From Caballeronia sordidicola (GTDB taxonomy: Bacteria > Pseudomonadota > Gammaproteobacteria > Burkholderiales > Burkholderiaceae), in NCBI RefSeq assembly GCF_001544455.2, contig NZ_FCOC02000009.1, positions 62,001 to 126,000 on the forward strand: DNA of 64,000 nucleotides. The letters run 5' to 3'. Position 1 is the stretch's first letter; each line of letters starts with the position of its first letter. Shown here piece after piece: positions 9,040-17,393 of this stretch. The notes under the pieces were generated by a model. The model was given only the letters and a program-made list of their open reading frames with translations. It was not told the DNA's origin and searched no databases. Both the position numbers and the translations under genes were made by a program.

Positions 9040-10554
9040 TTAACTACGGCCATACTTGTCGTCAAATCTGACGATGTCGTCTTCGCCAAGGTAAGTGCCC
9101 GATTGCACTTCAATGATTTCGAGCGGCACGCGGCCCGGGTTTTCAAGCCGGTGCTTCACGCCCAGCGGGATATAGACCGATTCGTTTTCGCTCAGGAGAA
9201 TTTCTTCTTCGCCACGCGTGACGAGCGCGGTTCCGCTCACTACGACCCAATGCTCGGCGCGATGATGATGCATCTGCAGCGACAGGCGCGCGCCCGGATT
9301 CACCACGATGCGTTTGACCTGAAAACGCGGACCATTGTCGATGGAATCGTAGAAGCCCCACGGACGACGCACCTTCCTGTGCATGTCGGCTTCCGGTGAC
9401 TTCGCCAGCTTGATGCGCGACACAAGGCCTTTGATGTCCTGCACGCGCGAGCGATCAGCCACGAGCACGGCGTCGTCGGTTTCGACCACGATCAGGTTGT
9501 TGGTGCCCACGCATGCCACCAGCCTGCCGCCTTCCGAACGCGCATAACTTGCAGTCGCACCTTCGAACAGCACGCGGCCGCTTCCCACGTTGCCGTCTTC
9601 GTCCTTCTCCATCGCGTCGCACACGGCGTCCCACGAACCGAGATCGGACCACCCTGCTTCAAGCGGCACGACCACGCCCTTGAACGGCGAGCCCGGCTTG
9701 CCAAGATGCTCCATCACGGCATAGTCGATGGAGTCCGACGGCGACGTGGCGAACGCGCTTGCGTTGGGGCGGAAGTATTCGTCGGAACGGGTTGCCTGCT
9801 TGAACGACGCCGCGCATGCGGCATGCATTTCCGGCTGAAGCTGTTCGAGTGCAGCGAGCCACACCGACGCGCGCACGATGAAGATGCCGCTGTTCCACCA
9901 GTAGTTGCCCGATGCAACATATTGCCCGGCAAGCTCGGCTGCAGGCTTCTCGACAAAGCGCTCGATCATGTGCGCGCCGTGATCGAGCGGCGCGCCAAGG
10001 CGGATGTAACCGAAGCCGGTGTCAGGGCGTGTTGGCGGAATGCCGAGCGTTGCGATCTCGCCCGCTTGCGCGTGACGTGCGGCAATATCGATAGCGCTGT
10101 GAAGCGCTGCAAGGTCCGCTATGGCGTGATCCGCCGGCATTGCGACGAGGATTGCATCCTCGCCGTCGGCACACGCCGCCAGCGCGGCAAGCGTAAGCGC
10201 TGGCGCTGTGTCGCGGCGTGCGGGCTCAACAACGATTCGCGCCGTCACGCCAATGGAACGAACCTGCTCGGCGGTCGCAAACCGGTGATCCTCGCCACAC
10301 ACGATAACCGGGTCGGCCGCGACTTCCCAACCTGCCGGGAAGCCTTTCATACGCGTCACGGTGGCTTGCAACAACGACTCGTCGCCAACCACGCCAATCA
10401 GTTGCTTCGGAAAATGTTCACGCGACACAGGCCACAAACGCGTGCCCGAACCGCCCGCAAGAATCACTTGTATGAGACGGCGGCAATCCATTGCCGTGCC
10501 TTCGACAACCGTTGCGCCAGCGGCATCGTCGATACCCAACTTCAGCTTGTCCAT
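9040..10554 (-). CDS. manC: bifunctional mannose-1-phosphate guanylyltransferase / mannose-6-phosphate isomerase
   Basis: 504 residues. It makes GDP-mannose, the precursor of mannose, rhamnose or fucose units in exopolysaccharide, and may also isomerise fructose-6-phosphate. The N-terminal nucleotidyltransferase shows AGGSGTRLWPVSREHFPKQ, DTAPALTLAA and EAGWSDLGSWDA; the C-terminal cupin isomerase shows RPWGFYDSI, VNPGARLSLQMHHHRAEHW and GVKHRLENPG. This fused form is the AlgA/XanB/BceA type. The start is ATG 10554, preceded by GAGGAA seven bases upstream; the open frame continues upstream to 10689 without a site. It is the first gene of a two-gene operon with wcaJ and faces a long non-coding region. 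Confidence 0.94.
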   Translation of the reverse strand: MDKLKLGIDDAAGATVVEGTAMDCRRLIQVILAGGSGTRLWPVSREHFPKQLIGVVGDESLLQATVTRMKGFPAGWEVAADPVIVCGEDHRFATAEQVRSIGVTARIVVEPARRDTAPALTLAALAACADGEDAILVAMPADHAIADLAALHSAIDIAARHAQAGEIATLGIPPTRPDTGFGYIRLGAPLDHGAHMIERFVEKPAAELAGQYVASGNYWWNSGIFIVRASVWLAALEQLQPEMHAACAASFKQATRSDEYFRPNASAFATSPSDSIDYAVMEHLGKPGSPFKGVVVPLEAGWSDLGSWDAVCDAMEKDEDGNVGSGRVLFEGATASYARSEGGRLVACVGTNNLIVVETDDAVLVADRSRVQDIKGLVSRIKLAKSPEADMHRKVRRPWGFYDSIDNGPRFQVKRIVVNPGARLSLQMHHHRAEHWVVVSGTALVTRGEEEILLSENESVYIPLGVKHRLENPGRVPLEIIEVQSGTYLGEDDIVRFDDKYGRS

Positions 10555-11739
10555 TTTCAGATTCCTCGTGCTTGAGCCCGTTGACGGGCGTTTCTCTGCG
10601 TGCCAACTATTTCGGCGCGATGAAAATGCGTAAATAATTTCCGCTTGATCCGCGAATTCGCTGCGGCGCGGAGACTTGCCGTCGCGCATTGGAAAATGCG
10701 AATCGGCAGGTCATGCGTCTCCTGGCTTGATCAAGTTGGATCGTGCCGTTGTTGTCGACTGGACGCGCTCGCTCTAATGTCTAAAGGAGCGCGAAACGTA
10801 CGCGAACCAGCACCTGACAATGCACCGGCTGCGCCCGAATTTTTGGCAGCGCGGATTGGCCAACCAAGGCCGCGCTTAAGGTTTAAAGAAGGAGCGCGAG
10901 GCCGGGCGTCATTCCCAAGTCCATTCGCTCGCTCAGACTTTCCTGACAGTTGACCAAGACGTTGCTCGAAGACTGCGATACAAAACGGCTAGCTGGCGGC
11001 CCCTGGCGTTGCGCAATAAAGCCCTGCAGAGAAGAAGAAAACCGGGACGACTGAATTTGCAAAACAGGGCGGAGTAGAACTTAAAGGTTGGCGGGACCAG
11101 GCATCAACCACCCTCTCGCATCGGCTAGCCTAAGAAAACAGCGTTTGAAAAAGCGTGCTCGATGAACAGGATCATATGCAGACTAAATGGCATTAGGGTT
11201 TTCCTGGCGCAAAGCGATGAGATTTTGGCGCGGGATCCATGGTCTTGCTTAGCGCATCTTCAAGCCTGTTTTTGCCAGGCAGCGCGAACACGTCAGCATT
11301 GCTGATAATGTGACAGGGTGTTAATGGAATACTCTCTGATTTACCTGTCGAATATTACGTTTAGTAGCATTATATAAAGTCGAAACAGCAAAGTTTCTAT
11401 TTTCACCACGCGAATCTATTGCTAAAAATCGCCGGACTGAAAACCCCGAGCAATGCGTGCGTATGTCATGCGCGCAGGCGACAATCGCTCTCCTTCGCCA
11501 AAACATCTGTTTAATACGCCGCCGCGCGCCGATGAATCGAACGTATGCGCGCCTGGCGTCTCAAACAGAGTCCGCCAAGACCCCACGTTTTAATTGATCT
11601 GCCCCACACGGCACCTGGCACCAGTAAAATTCAGCACGAGCGCACGACTTGCATCGCGTGTTCTTCACATCGCTTGACGACCTTGGCTTGAACGGCCGTC
11701 AATGAACGGCCGTGCGCCGTCTACACAAAGGGACCCGCA
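10555..11739. other. 1.2 kb non-coding region between divergent manC and the Wzy-type gene
   Basis: No convincing gene is present; the short frames here have no family resemblance and no ribosome sites. The 3' half is markedly AT-rich. Around 11366-11380 there is an AT-rich block with TATAAT-like hexamers readable on either strand. A GACAGG/CCTGTC pair flanks 11311-11348. The length is large for a divergent promoter and could hold several regulator sites or an untranslated leader. Confidence 0.6.
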
Positions 11740-12948
11740 ATGGCTTACATAACGCTGCTGGCGTTATTTCTTACCGTCACCAACCTCGTGCCAATCAGCG
11801 CCGTGGGATTGCTGCCCATATTCCTGTGCGGCTGGCGCTTTTTTGGCAGGAGCTATCCGCGGTTCATGACGCCGCTGCTCGCGTTCACGGCGCTCGCCGT
11901 GATCTCGACAATGCTGTACGACCCAGGCTCTCTCGTCACATTCGAGTTCTACCGGCGGGATGGCAACTTCTTTATTTCCTATGCACCCATCCTCGCGGGC
12001 TGCCTGTATGTTCATCGCTGGGATCTGAACAAGGTCTTGCGCACGTTCTACACGTTCGCGATAGTGCTGAATATTCCGCTCTACCTGTACTACATCGCGC
12101 AAAGCGGCCTGCTGGGCATTTTCACAAACCCGGACCTGAGCTTTGGCAGTTACTTCATTGCTCGCAATGCGGCGGGGGGATTCCTTGCCATGTTGTTTTG
12201 CCTTGGCCTCGCCTGCTACCTGCAACAACGCAGCAAGCTGCTTCTGGCAATGCTTGGGTTCAACCTGCTGATGCTGTTTTCCACATATAGCCGGGGGTCG
12301 TTGCTGGGCGCCGTGGCGGTTCTGCCGTATCTGTTTTTCGGGCGCAAGCGCTGGTGTCTCGCCACGCTTATGGTGGGCCTTCTGGCCGGTTCGATTGCCA
12401 TGGCGATCCATAACACCGATCCCACGGTCAATTACATGGGCTACACATTCACTATCGCAAATGCCGACGCCAAGGTCGCGAACCTCAACATCCGCTATGA
12501 ATGGCTGTGGCCGCGCGCCCTCAAGTATTTCGAGCAGAGCCCGATCATCGGCCTGGGTTTTGGTTCGTTCGACGACCAGATTCACACCGTGACCTCGTAC
12601 TTCGGACTGTTCGGCATTCCGTCGGGAATCACAGTCGAACATAGTGATTCACATGCTCACAACTCGTATCTGAATTTTCTCGCCGAAACTGGCATAGTCG
12701 GGCTTACGCTCATGCTGGCGTTCTACTGGCGACTCATCCAGTGGGCCAAGGACGGCGCTGCGGCTTCGGCCATTGCTGCGCGAGGCGTGAATTTCACCGG
12801 CTTCAGATTCGTCGAGTTGTCGGCTATTTGTTTGCTCGTCATGGCCGCGACGGAGCACCGGCTGGTGTCGCCGTCGAACGTGCTGATCCTTTCGCTCGTG
12901 GTGTCGTTGCTGCTGGCCTGGCGTCCGCCAGCACGCTATTCAATGTAA
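11740..12948 (+). CDS. O-antigen ligase / Wzy-type polysaccharide polymerase
   Basis: 402 residues with about eleven membrane spans. It probably polymerises lipid-linked repeat units in the periplasm in the Wzx/Wzy pathway. The Wzy_C region is visible: STYSRGSLLGA near residue 185, WLWPRALKYFEQSPIIGLGFGSF (in which the PIIGxGFGSF motif is diagnostic) near 255, a large periplasmic loop, and HSDSHAHNSYLNFLAETG near 303, which is typical of O-antigen ligases and polymerases. The start ATG 11740 follows AAAGGGA at 11727-11733. A PAP2 gene follows 104 bases downstream. Context with Wzx, Wzc and a WcaJ primer favours polymerase over ligase. Confidence 0.88.
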   Translation: MAYITLLALFLTVTNLVPISAVGLLPIFLCGWRFFGRSYPRFMTPLLAFTALAVISTMLYDPGSLVTFEFYRRDGNFFISYAPILAGCLYVHRWDLNKVLRTFYTFAIVLNIPLYLYYIAQSGLLGIFTNPDLSFGSYFIARNAAGGFLAMLFCLGLACYLQQRSKLLLAMLGFNLLMLFSTYSRGSLLGAVAVLPYLFFGRKRWCLATLMVGLLAGSIAMAIHNTDPTVNYMGYTFTIANADAKVANLNIRYEWLWPRALKYFEQSPIIGLGFGSFDDQIHTVTSYFGLFGIPSGITVEHSDSHAHNSYLNFLAETGIVGLTLMLAFYWRLIQWAKDGAAASAIAARGVNFTGFRFVELSAICLLVMAATEHRLVSPSNVLILSLVVSLLLAWRPPARYSM

Positions 12949-12966
12949 TTGCGCACTATCCGGTTG

Positions 12967-12996
12967 CCGGCCGTCTCCACTGTAAAAGACGGCCGG
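12967..12996 (+). terminator. 10-bp perfect inverted repeat after the Wzy-type gene
   Basis: CCGGCCGTCT (12967-12976) and AGACGGCCGG (12987-12996) form a perfect stem with a 10-base loop, 18 bases past the stop. No T-run follows, so it may act as a weak terminator, an attenuator before the PAP2 gene, or an mRNA-stabilising hairpin. Confidence 0.5.
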
Positions 12997-13052
12997 AAGC
13001 CGCTACCTTTGCTTCGGCTTGACGCCGGCAAATACAAGGACGATTTGATTTT

Positions 13053-13643
13053 ATGTGGCCTGTGTTCACTAACATCGGCGATGCCGCCATGACGCTGCCC
13101 GCTGCATTCATCTGTGCAGTGTGGATCGCGAAGTCGGACATGCGGCTGGCCTTTCGCTGGGCGCTGGCGCTCGCACTCGGCATGGCGCTGGTTGGCGTAA
13201 CCAAGATACTGTACGCGGGTTGGGACGTCTCGTTTCCCGCTGCGGATTTTCGCGTCATCAGCGGACACGCAATGCTGTCAACGTCCGTATGGACCGTGAC
13301 CTTCGCCTTGCTGCTGAGAAGCTGGCGTCTGCCGCCCGCTCTTGGCATTGTCGCGGGCTTGCTGCTCGGCGTATTCACCGGACTCGCGCGAGTTCATGAC
13401 CAATCGCATTCGTTATCGGAAGTCGTGATCGGCTGGGCGCTCGGCGCGGTGGTGGCGGCAGTGGTCTTGCGAAGCGCGTGGCGCGTGCAAACGCAGCGCT
13501 TTAGTCCCGTCGGCGCGACGGCAATCCTGTTGTTCGTCTCAGTGTTAACCTACGGACATACGGCGCCTTTCGAACGCCTGATCGATGCTCACTCGGCCGG
13601 ACTTCATAATCGCTTTGCAGCCAACATCGCGCGGTTTTTCTGA
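13053..13643 (+). CDS. PAP2-superfamily membrane phosphatase
   Basis: 196 residues with about five membrane spans. PAP2 enzymes of this sort remove phosphate from lipid phosphates such as undecaprenyl pyrophosphate, recycling the carrier used in polysaccharide export. The central ISGHAMLS matches the family's PSGH motif, and ARVHDQSHSLSEVVIG matches the third motif (R-x5-H-x3-D), but the final aspartate is glutamate here. The first motif (K-x6-RP) is only loosely seen as K...DFR. Activity is therefore likely but not certain. AAGGA lies upstream at a rather long 12 bases from ATG 13053. It probably shares a transcript with the Wzy-type gene and is convergent with the GT4 gene. Confidence 0.8.
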   Translation: MWPVFTNIGDAAMTLPAAFICAVWIAKSDMRLAFRWALALALGMALVGVTKILYAGWDVSFPAADFRVISGHAMLSTSVWTVTFALLLRSWRLPPALGIVAGLLLGVFTGLARVHDQSHSLSEVVIGWALGAVVAAVVLRSAWRVQTQRFSPVGATAILLFVSVLTYGHTAPFERLIDAHSAGLHNRFAANIARFF

Positions 13644-13677
13644 TCGCGCGACTTGACCAACAAGCGCGAACGCCGGT

Positions 13678-14865
13678 CTATCCGTAGTCCGCCAGCGAAT
13701 GTTCTTCGACCGGCTCGATGTCTTTTACCGGATAGAGGAACGGCACGTCGGGACGGGCACGCGGCAGCTTCGCATCGATAAAATCCACGAGCTTCGCCTT
13801 GAAGTTCTCCGCCGAGAATTGCTCCGCATTCCTTCTGCATTGCCGCGGATCGAACAGACTCGCATGGGTTTCGAACTGGCTGACGGCGGCCAACAGGGAC
13901 TCCGTTGTCTGTTCACGGAAGAATACGCCGGTTGGCCGCTCCCGCGGAAGACCAATGACGGATTCAAGCGCCCCGCCCTTGCCGAATGCAATGACCGGCG
14001 TGCCGCACGCTTGCGCCTCGACAATCGAAATACCAAAGTCTTCTTCCGCGGCAAACACAAACGCACGTGCACGGCGCAAGTGGTCGAGCAGGACTTCGAA
14101 CGACTGATAGCCGAGGATCGTGACATTCTCCCCCGCGATGGCCCGAATGCGTTTCATCTCGGGACCGTCGCCAATCACGACCAGCTTGCGCTCGGGCGTC
14201 TGCGAGAACGCCTTCACGATCAAGTCGATGCGCTTATAAGGCACCATGCGGGACGCTGTCACGTAGAAGTCGTCTTTCTCCGTGCACAAGGTCATGCCCT
14301 TGAAATCGACGGGTGGATAAAGCACCGTTGCATCGCGCTGATAAGCCTTCTTGATGCGTCTCGCAATGAACTGCGAGTTCGCCAGGAGATAGTCCACGCC
14401 ATTGGCCGAACGCGCGTCCCAACCGCGAATGTAATGCAGCAGCACGCGCGCCATCACCGACTTCATGCCATTGGCCAAGCCTGATTCGCGCAAGTACTGA
14501 TGCTGCAAATCCCATGCATAGCGAATGGGCGAATGCACATAGCTGACATGCATCTGGTCCGGACCGGTCAGCACCCCTTTGGCCACGGCGTGCGAACTCG
14601 AAATAACGAGGTCATAGCCGGATAGGTCGAGTTGTTCGATGGCAAGCGGCATCAGCGGCAGATATCCGCGATACCGCTTTTTGGCAAATGGCAGCTTCTG
14701 GATAAACGATGTCTTGACCGTCTTGCCTCTCAGGCAGGCGCGGTCCTCCAGGAAATCGACAAGCGCAAAAACATCGGCTTGCGGATAGCATTCAATGATG
14801 TGCTGGAGCACTTTTTCAGCGCCACCCGACACCACCAGCCAGTCGTGAACAATAGCAACTTTCAC
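13678..14865 (-). CDS. GT4-family glycosyltransferase
   Basis: 395 residues with a GT-B fold. It should add one sugar to the lipid-linked repeat on the cytoplasmic face. The N-terminal domain has VAIVHDWLVVSGGAEKV and the loop SSSHAVAKG; SYVHSPIRYAWDLQ is typical of a mannosyltransferase-like subgroup. The C-terminal donor domain has ASRMVPYKRIDLIVKAF, VIGDGPE and EDFGISIVEAQACGTPVIAFGKGGALE, with the usual EX7E. The start is GTG 14865 because AGGAGG lies five bases upstream; the frame stays open to 14931. It is the last gene of the leftward exopolysaccharide operon. The sugar and linkage cannot be read from the sequence. Confidence 0.9.
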   Translation of the reverse strand: MKVAIVHDWLVVSGGAEKVLQHIIECYPQADVFALVDFLEDRACLRGKTVKTSFIQKLPFAKKRYRGYLPLMPLAIEQLDLSGYDLVISSSHAVAKGVLTGPDQMHVSYVHSPIRYAWDLQHQYLRESGLANGMKSVMARVLLHYIRGWDARSANGVDYLLANSQFIARRIKKAYQRDATVLYPPVDFKGMTLCTEKDDFYVTASRMVPYKRIDLIVKAFSQTPERKLVVIGDGPEMKRIRAIAGENVTILGYQSFEVLLDHLRRARAFVFAAEEDFGISIVEAQACGTPVIAFGKGGALESVIGLPRERPTGVFFREQTTESLLAAVSQFETHASLFDPRQCRRNAEQFSAENFKAKLVDFIDAKLPRARPDVPFLYPVKDIEPVEEHSLADYG

Positions 14866-15012
14866 TTCTACCTCCTGTACGTTTAAGGCCGCAAGCGCCT
14901 CTGGATGCGCCGTTGTTTCCGGGTCATGCAAAGCGTGACGAAGAAGGCGCCCTGTGGGGCTTTACGCCGGGCGCAAACCGCAACGCGACGACGACGGATT
15001 CGAACCTGTGAC

Positions 15013-16323
15013 TCATTCCTTGCCGCTGACCTGCGTGCGCGGACCAAAGGCGGTTCGGAACGCTGAAAGCGCGCGGGCCGAACCCGGCAGCAGCGCCGTC
15101 ATGTCCGAACGAACCATCAGGCCCATGAGCATTGCGGAAAGCGTGGCTTCTCCAATCACGCGCGCAAACGCCATACCGATAGCGCCGTAATGCGGTGCGA
15201 GAAACAGCGCGGCCGCAAGGTTGGCAAGTCCGGAAGCCAATCCTGCGATTGCAAGCAGGTGATCCTTCTTGCGCGGCACGAATACATAGAACGCGACGAA
15301 CTGGTTGAAGGCCGCGAAAGGAAACATGACTGCGAGACACTGCAGCACGTGCGCGCTGGGAGTGAACGCCGCGCCGAGGATCAAAGGCAGGATGAAAGGC
15401 GACAAGGTGAGCGCGCCGCACATTGCAAGCAGCCCGTATCCCATCAGCAGGGTTGCGCCACGGCGGCTGGTGATGCGAGCGCCGTCGTTGTCGCCTTGTG
15501 AGAGTTGCCGCGAGATGGTCGGAATAAAGACTTGCGCGGCGGGACCCATCAAGCTCAGGCCGATTGTTGCGAAACGTTCGGCTGCTCCGAAGTAACCGAC
15601 CTGGGGCGGCGTGGACAGCAGCGTAAGCAAATAGGTCGACGAAGCCGTCAACACAGCTGAACCCGTGGAGTAGCAAAACAACATGGTCGAGCCGCGAATC
15701 AGCGGCACAATACCGTTGAGCCGGAACCTCGGCAACCCGATATGCGCAAACGTCAGGGCGTAAGAGATTGCTGCGGAGATCGCGCCGGCGATCAGCAGAC
15801 TTGCAACAACCCAAACCGAATCCGCGGGACCTCTCACTATTGAGAGAATCAGTACGAGACTCAGCGCAAAGCCGACAACTTCGAGAATGATGGGCGTACG
15901 AAAGCGCTGGCGTCCCTGGAACAGCCAGCCCAAATTAAGCGCGGACACTATGCCAAGCGCCGTTGCCAGCAGTCCCATCGCGGGCCGCTCGGACAGGGTT
16001 GGAGAACACAGCGTGGCGACAACGCCAATGACAATGCCTATTGCACACGTGAAGACGCGCGCGCTCGAATGCAGCGAGAAGACGTCATTGTGGTGACTTG
16101 CTTCATGCGACTTTGCAACATCGCGCATGCCGACAATCGTGAATCCGTAGCTCGAAAGCATCCAGATCACATTCATGAGCGACATGGCCGCCAGCACGCG
16201 GCCATATTCGGTTACGCCGAGCACCCGTCCATAAAAGGGGATGACCACAATGAGGTACAGATACCTCATCACGTATCCGCCGTAGACAAACACTAGAATC
16301 TTGGCGTTTTCTTTCTTGTCCAT
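15013..16323 (-). CDS. Wzx-type polysaccharide flippase (MOP/MATE superfamily)
   Basis: 436 residues with about twelve membrane spans. It should flip undecaprenyl-linked repeat units across the inner membrane. The N-terminus (VFVYGGYVMRYLYLIVVIPF followed by YGRVLAAMS) is the standard polysaccharide-synthase opening. Pairs of hydrophobic segments repeat along the protein, with short charged loops such as FQGRQRFRTP. It sits between GT2 (21 bases upstream) and GT4 in the same operon, which fits a Wzx/Wzy pathway completed by the Wzy-type gene at 11740. The ribosome site is weak (a purine-rich GAGAG run). Confidence 0.9.
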   Translation of the reverse strand: MDKKENAKILVFVYGGYVMRYLYLIVVIPFYGRVLGVTEYGRVLAAMSLMNVIWMLSSYGFTIVGMRDVAKSHEASHHNDVFSLHSSARVFTCAIGIVIGVVATLCSPTLSERPAMGLLATALGIVSALNLGWLFQGRQRFRTPIILEVVGFALSLVLILSIVRGPADSVWVVASLLIAGAISAAISYALTFAHIGLPRFRLNGIVPLIRGSTMLFCYSTGSAVLTASSTYLLTLLSTPPQVGYFGAAERFATIGLSLMGPAAQVFIPTISRQLSQGDNDGARITSRRGATLLMGYGLLAMCGALTLSPFILPLILGAAFTPSAHVLQCLAVMFPFAAFNQFVAFYVFVPRKKDHLLAIAGLASGLANLAAALFLAPHYGAIGMAFARVIGEATLSAMLMGLMVRSDMTALLPGSARALSAFRTAFGPRTQVSGKE

Positions 16324-16344
16324 TCCGCTCTCTCTTAAGCTGCG

Positions 16345-17355
16345 TTAGCGTGCAGCCACGCGACGGCGGGCCAGCGGGTTCGCGATATATCGCACCGCGT
16401 AGTCCGACAAAGGCGCATACGGTAAAAGGCAGAGGCTCGACAACACCAGCGTGCCGACTTTTTTCTTGACGCCCCAAAACGGGTTCGCGACGATCGAATG
16501 CAGGTAGCTGTGGGACTCGCGCGTCATCCAATGCCAGCGCGCAGCTAACGGTGCGTGGTACACGCCCGAACAGAAATGCGCCTTCTCGTGAGAGAAGTCA
16601 TGAAAGGAGCTCGGCAATTCCACATCAAGACGCGAGCGCGCGATTTCCTTGAGCGTCATCCAGCGCATGTTGAGTGCCTTGGGCGCCTTGGTCAGGCTTT
16701 CGGAATTTGCGAACGACACACTAGGCGCGCTCGTGTTATGCACGCGGTAAGCGCCTAATGATCTGGAAATCGTCGCGACCGGTCCAAGCAACGCCACGCC
16801 ATAGATGGCATAGAAGTCGGCGCCATAGCGGTTGACGCTCGATTGCGGAACGGGAAATATCTTGCGCAGCGCGCTGACTCGATAAGCATTGCCGGACGCC
16901 GGCGGCGACGGATACAACCAGCCGCGCCTAAGCAAGCTGCCGCAGTCCGCGGGCGGCTCCGAGTGCGGCACGTGCGTACCCGTGAGCTCCCCTTCGGAAC
17001 CGATCACATCCAGGCGGAATTGCACCTTCGTGTACTCGCCCTCATTGAAAGCGCGCACAACTTCCGACACCGCCGACGGATAGAGCAGGTCGTCGGAATC
17101 GAGCAGGATGGCGTAGTCGGTATCGATGATTTCGACCGCGCAGTTATAAGCGGAGACCTGGCCGCCGTTCTCCTTGAACACCGCCTCGACGCGCGATCCA
17201 TAACTTTCGATGAGCGCGCGCGATCCATCGGTCGAGCCGTCGTCGATGACCACCACGCGTGTTGCCGGATAGTCCTGGCCCAGCGCCGACCCGATCGCCT
17301 GTGCAAGAAAGCGCTCGTAGTTGTAATTGCAGATGACAACGGTCACTTGTTTCAT
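16345..17355 (-). CDS. GT2-family glycosyltransferase
   Basis: 336 residues. The GT-A fold is seen from the first residues: VTVVICNYNYERFLAQAI, VVVIDDGSTDGS, and the metal-binding DSDD near residue 86 within LLDSDDLLYPSAV. ENGGQVSAYN is the usual acceptor-side loop. The C-terminal third has a hydrophobic stretch near the end that may bind the membrane. The start is ATG 17355; the reading frame extends far upstream but that part overlaps the hydrolase gene on the same strand. The stop of that gene is 38 bases upstream, so both are cotranscribed. The sugar donor is unknown. Confidence 0.9.
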   Translation of the reverse strand: MKQVTVVICNYNYERFLAQAIGSALGQDYPATRVVVIDDGSTDGSRALIESYGSRVEAVFKENGGQVSAYNCAVEIIDTDYAILLDSDDLLYPSAVSEVVRAFNEGEYTKVQFRLDVIGSEGELTGTHVPHSEPPADCGSLLRRGWLYPSPPASGNAYRVSALRKIFPVPQSSVNRYGADFYAIYGVALLGPVATISRSLGAYRVHNTSAPSVSFANSESLTKAPKALNMRWMTLKEIARSRLDVELPSSFHDFSHEKAHFCSGVYHAPLAARWHWMTRESHSYLHSIVANPFWGVKKKVGTLVLSSLCLLPYAPLSDYAVRYIANPLARRRVAAR

Positions 17356-17393
17356 GATGCCTCTGTACGGGCTATTTATTTCGATGGGCAAAG

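Noticed and set aside
10645-10953. 102-codon frame in the manC upstream region
   Set aside because: Overlaps the manC promoter, has no ribosome site and no similarity to a known family.
11764-12642. 292-codon minus-strand frame opposite the Wzy-type gene
   Set aside because: Antisense shadow of a well-supported membrane protein, with no ribosome site or domain.
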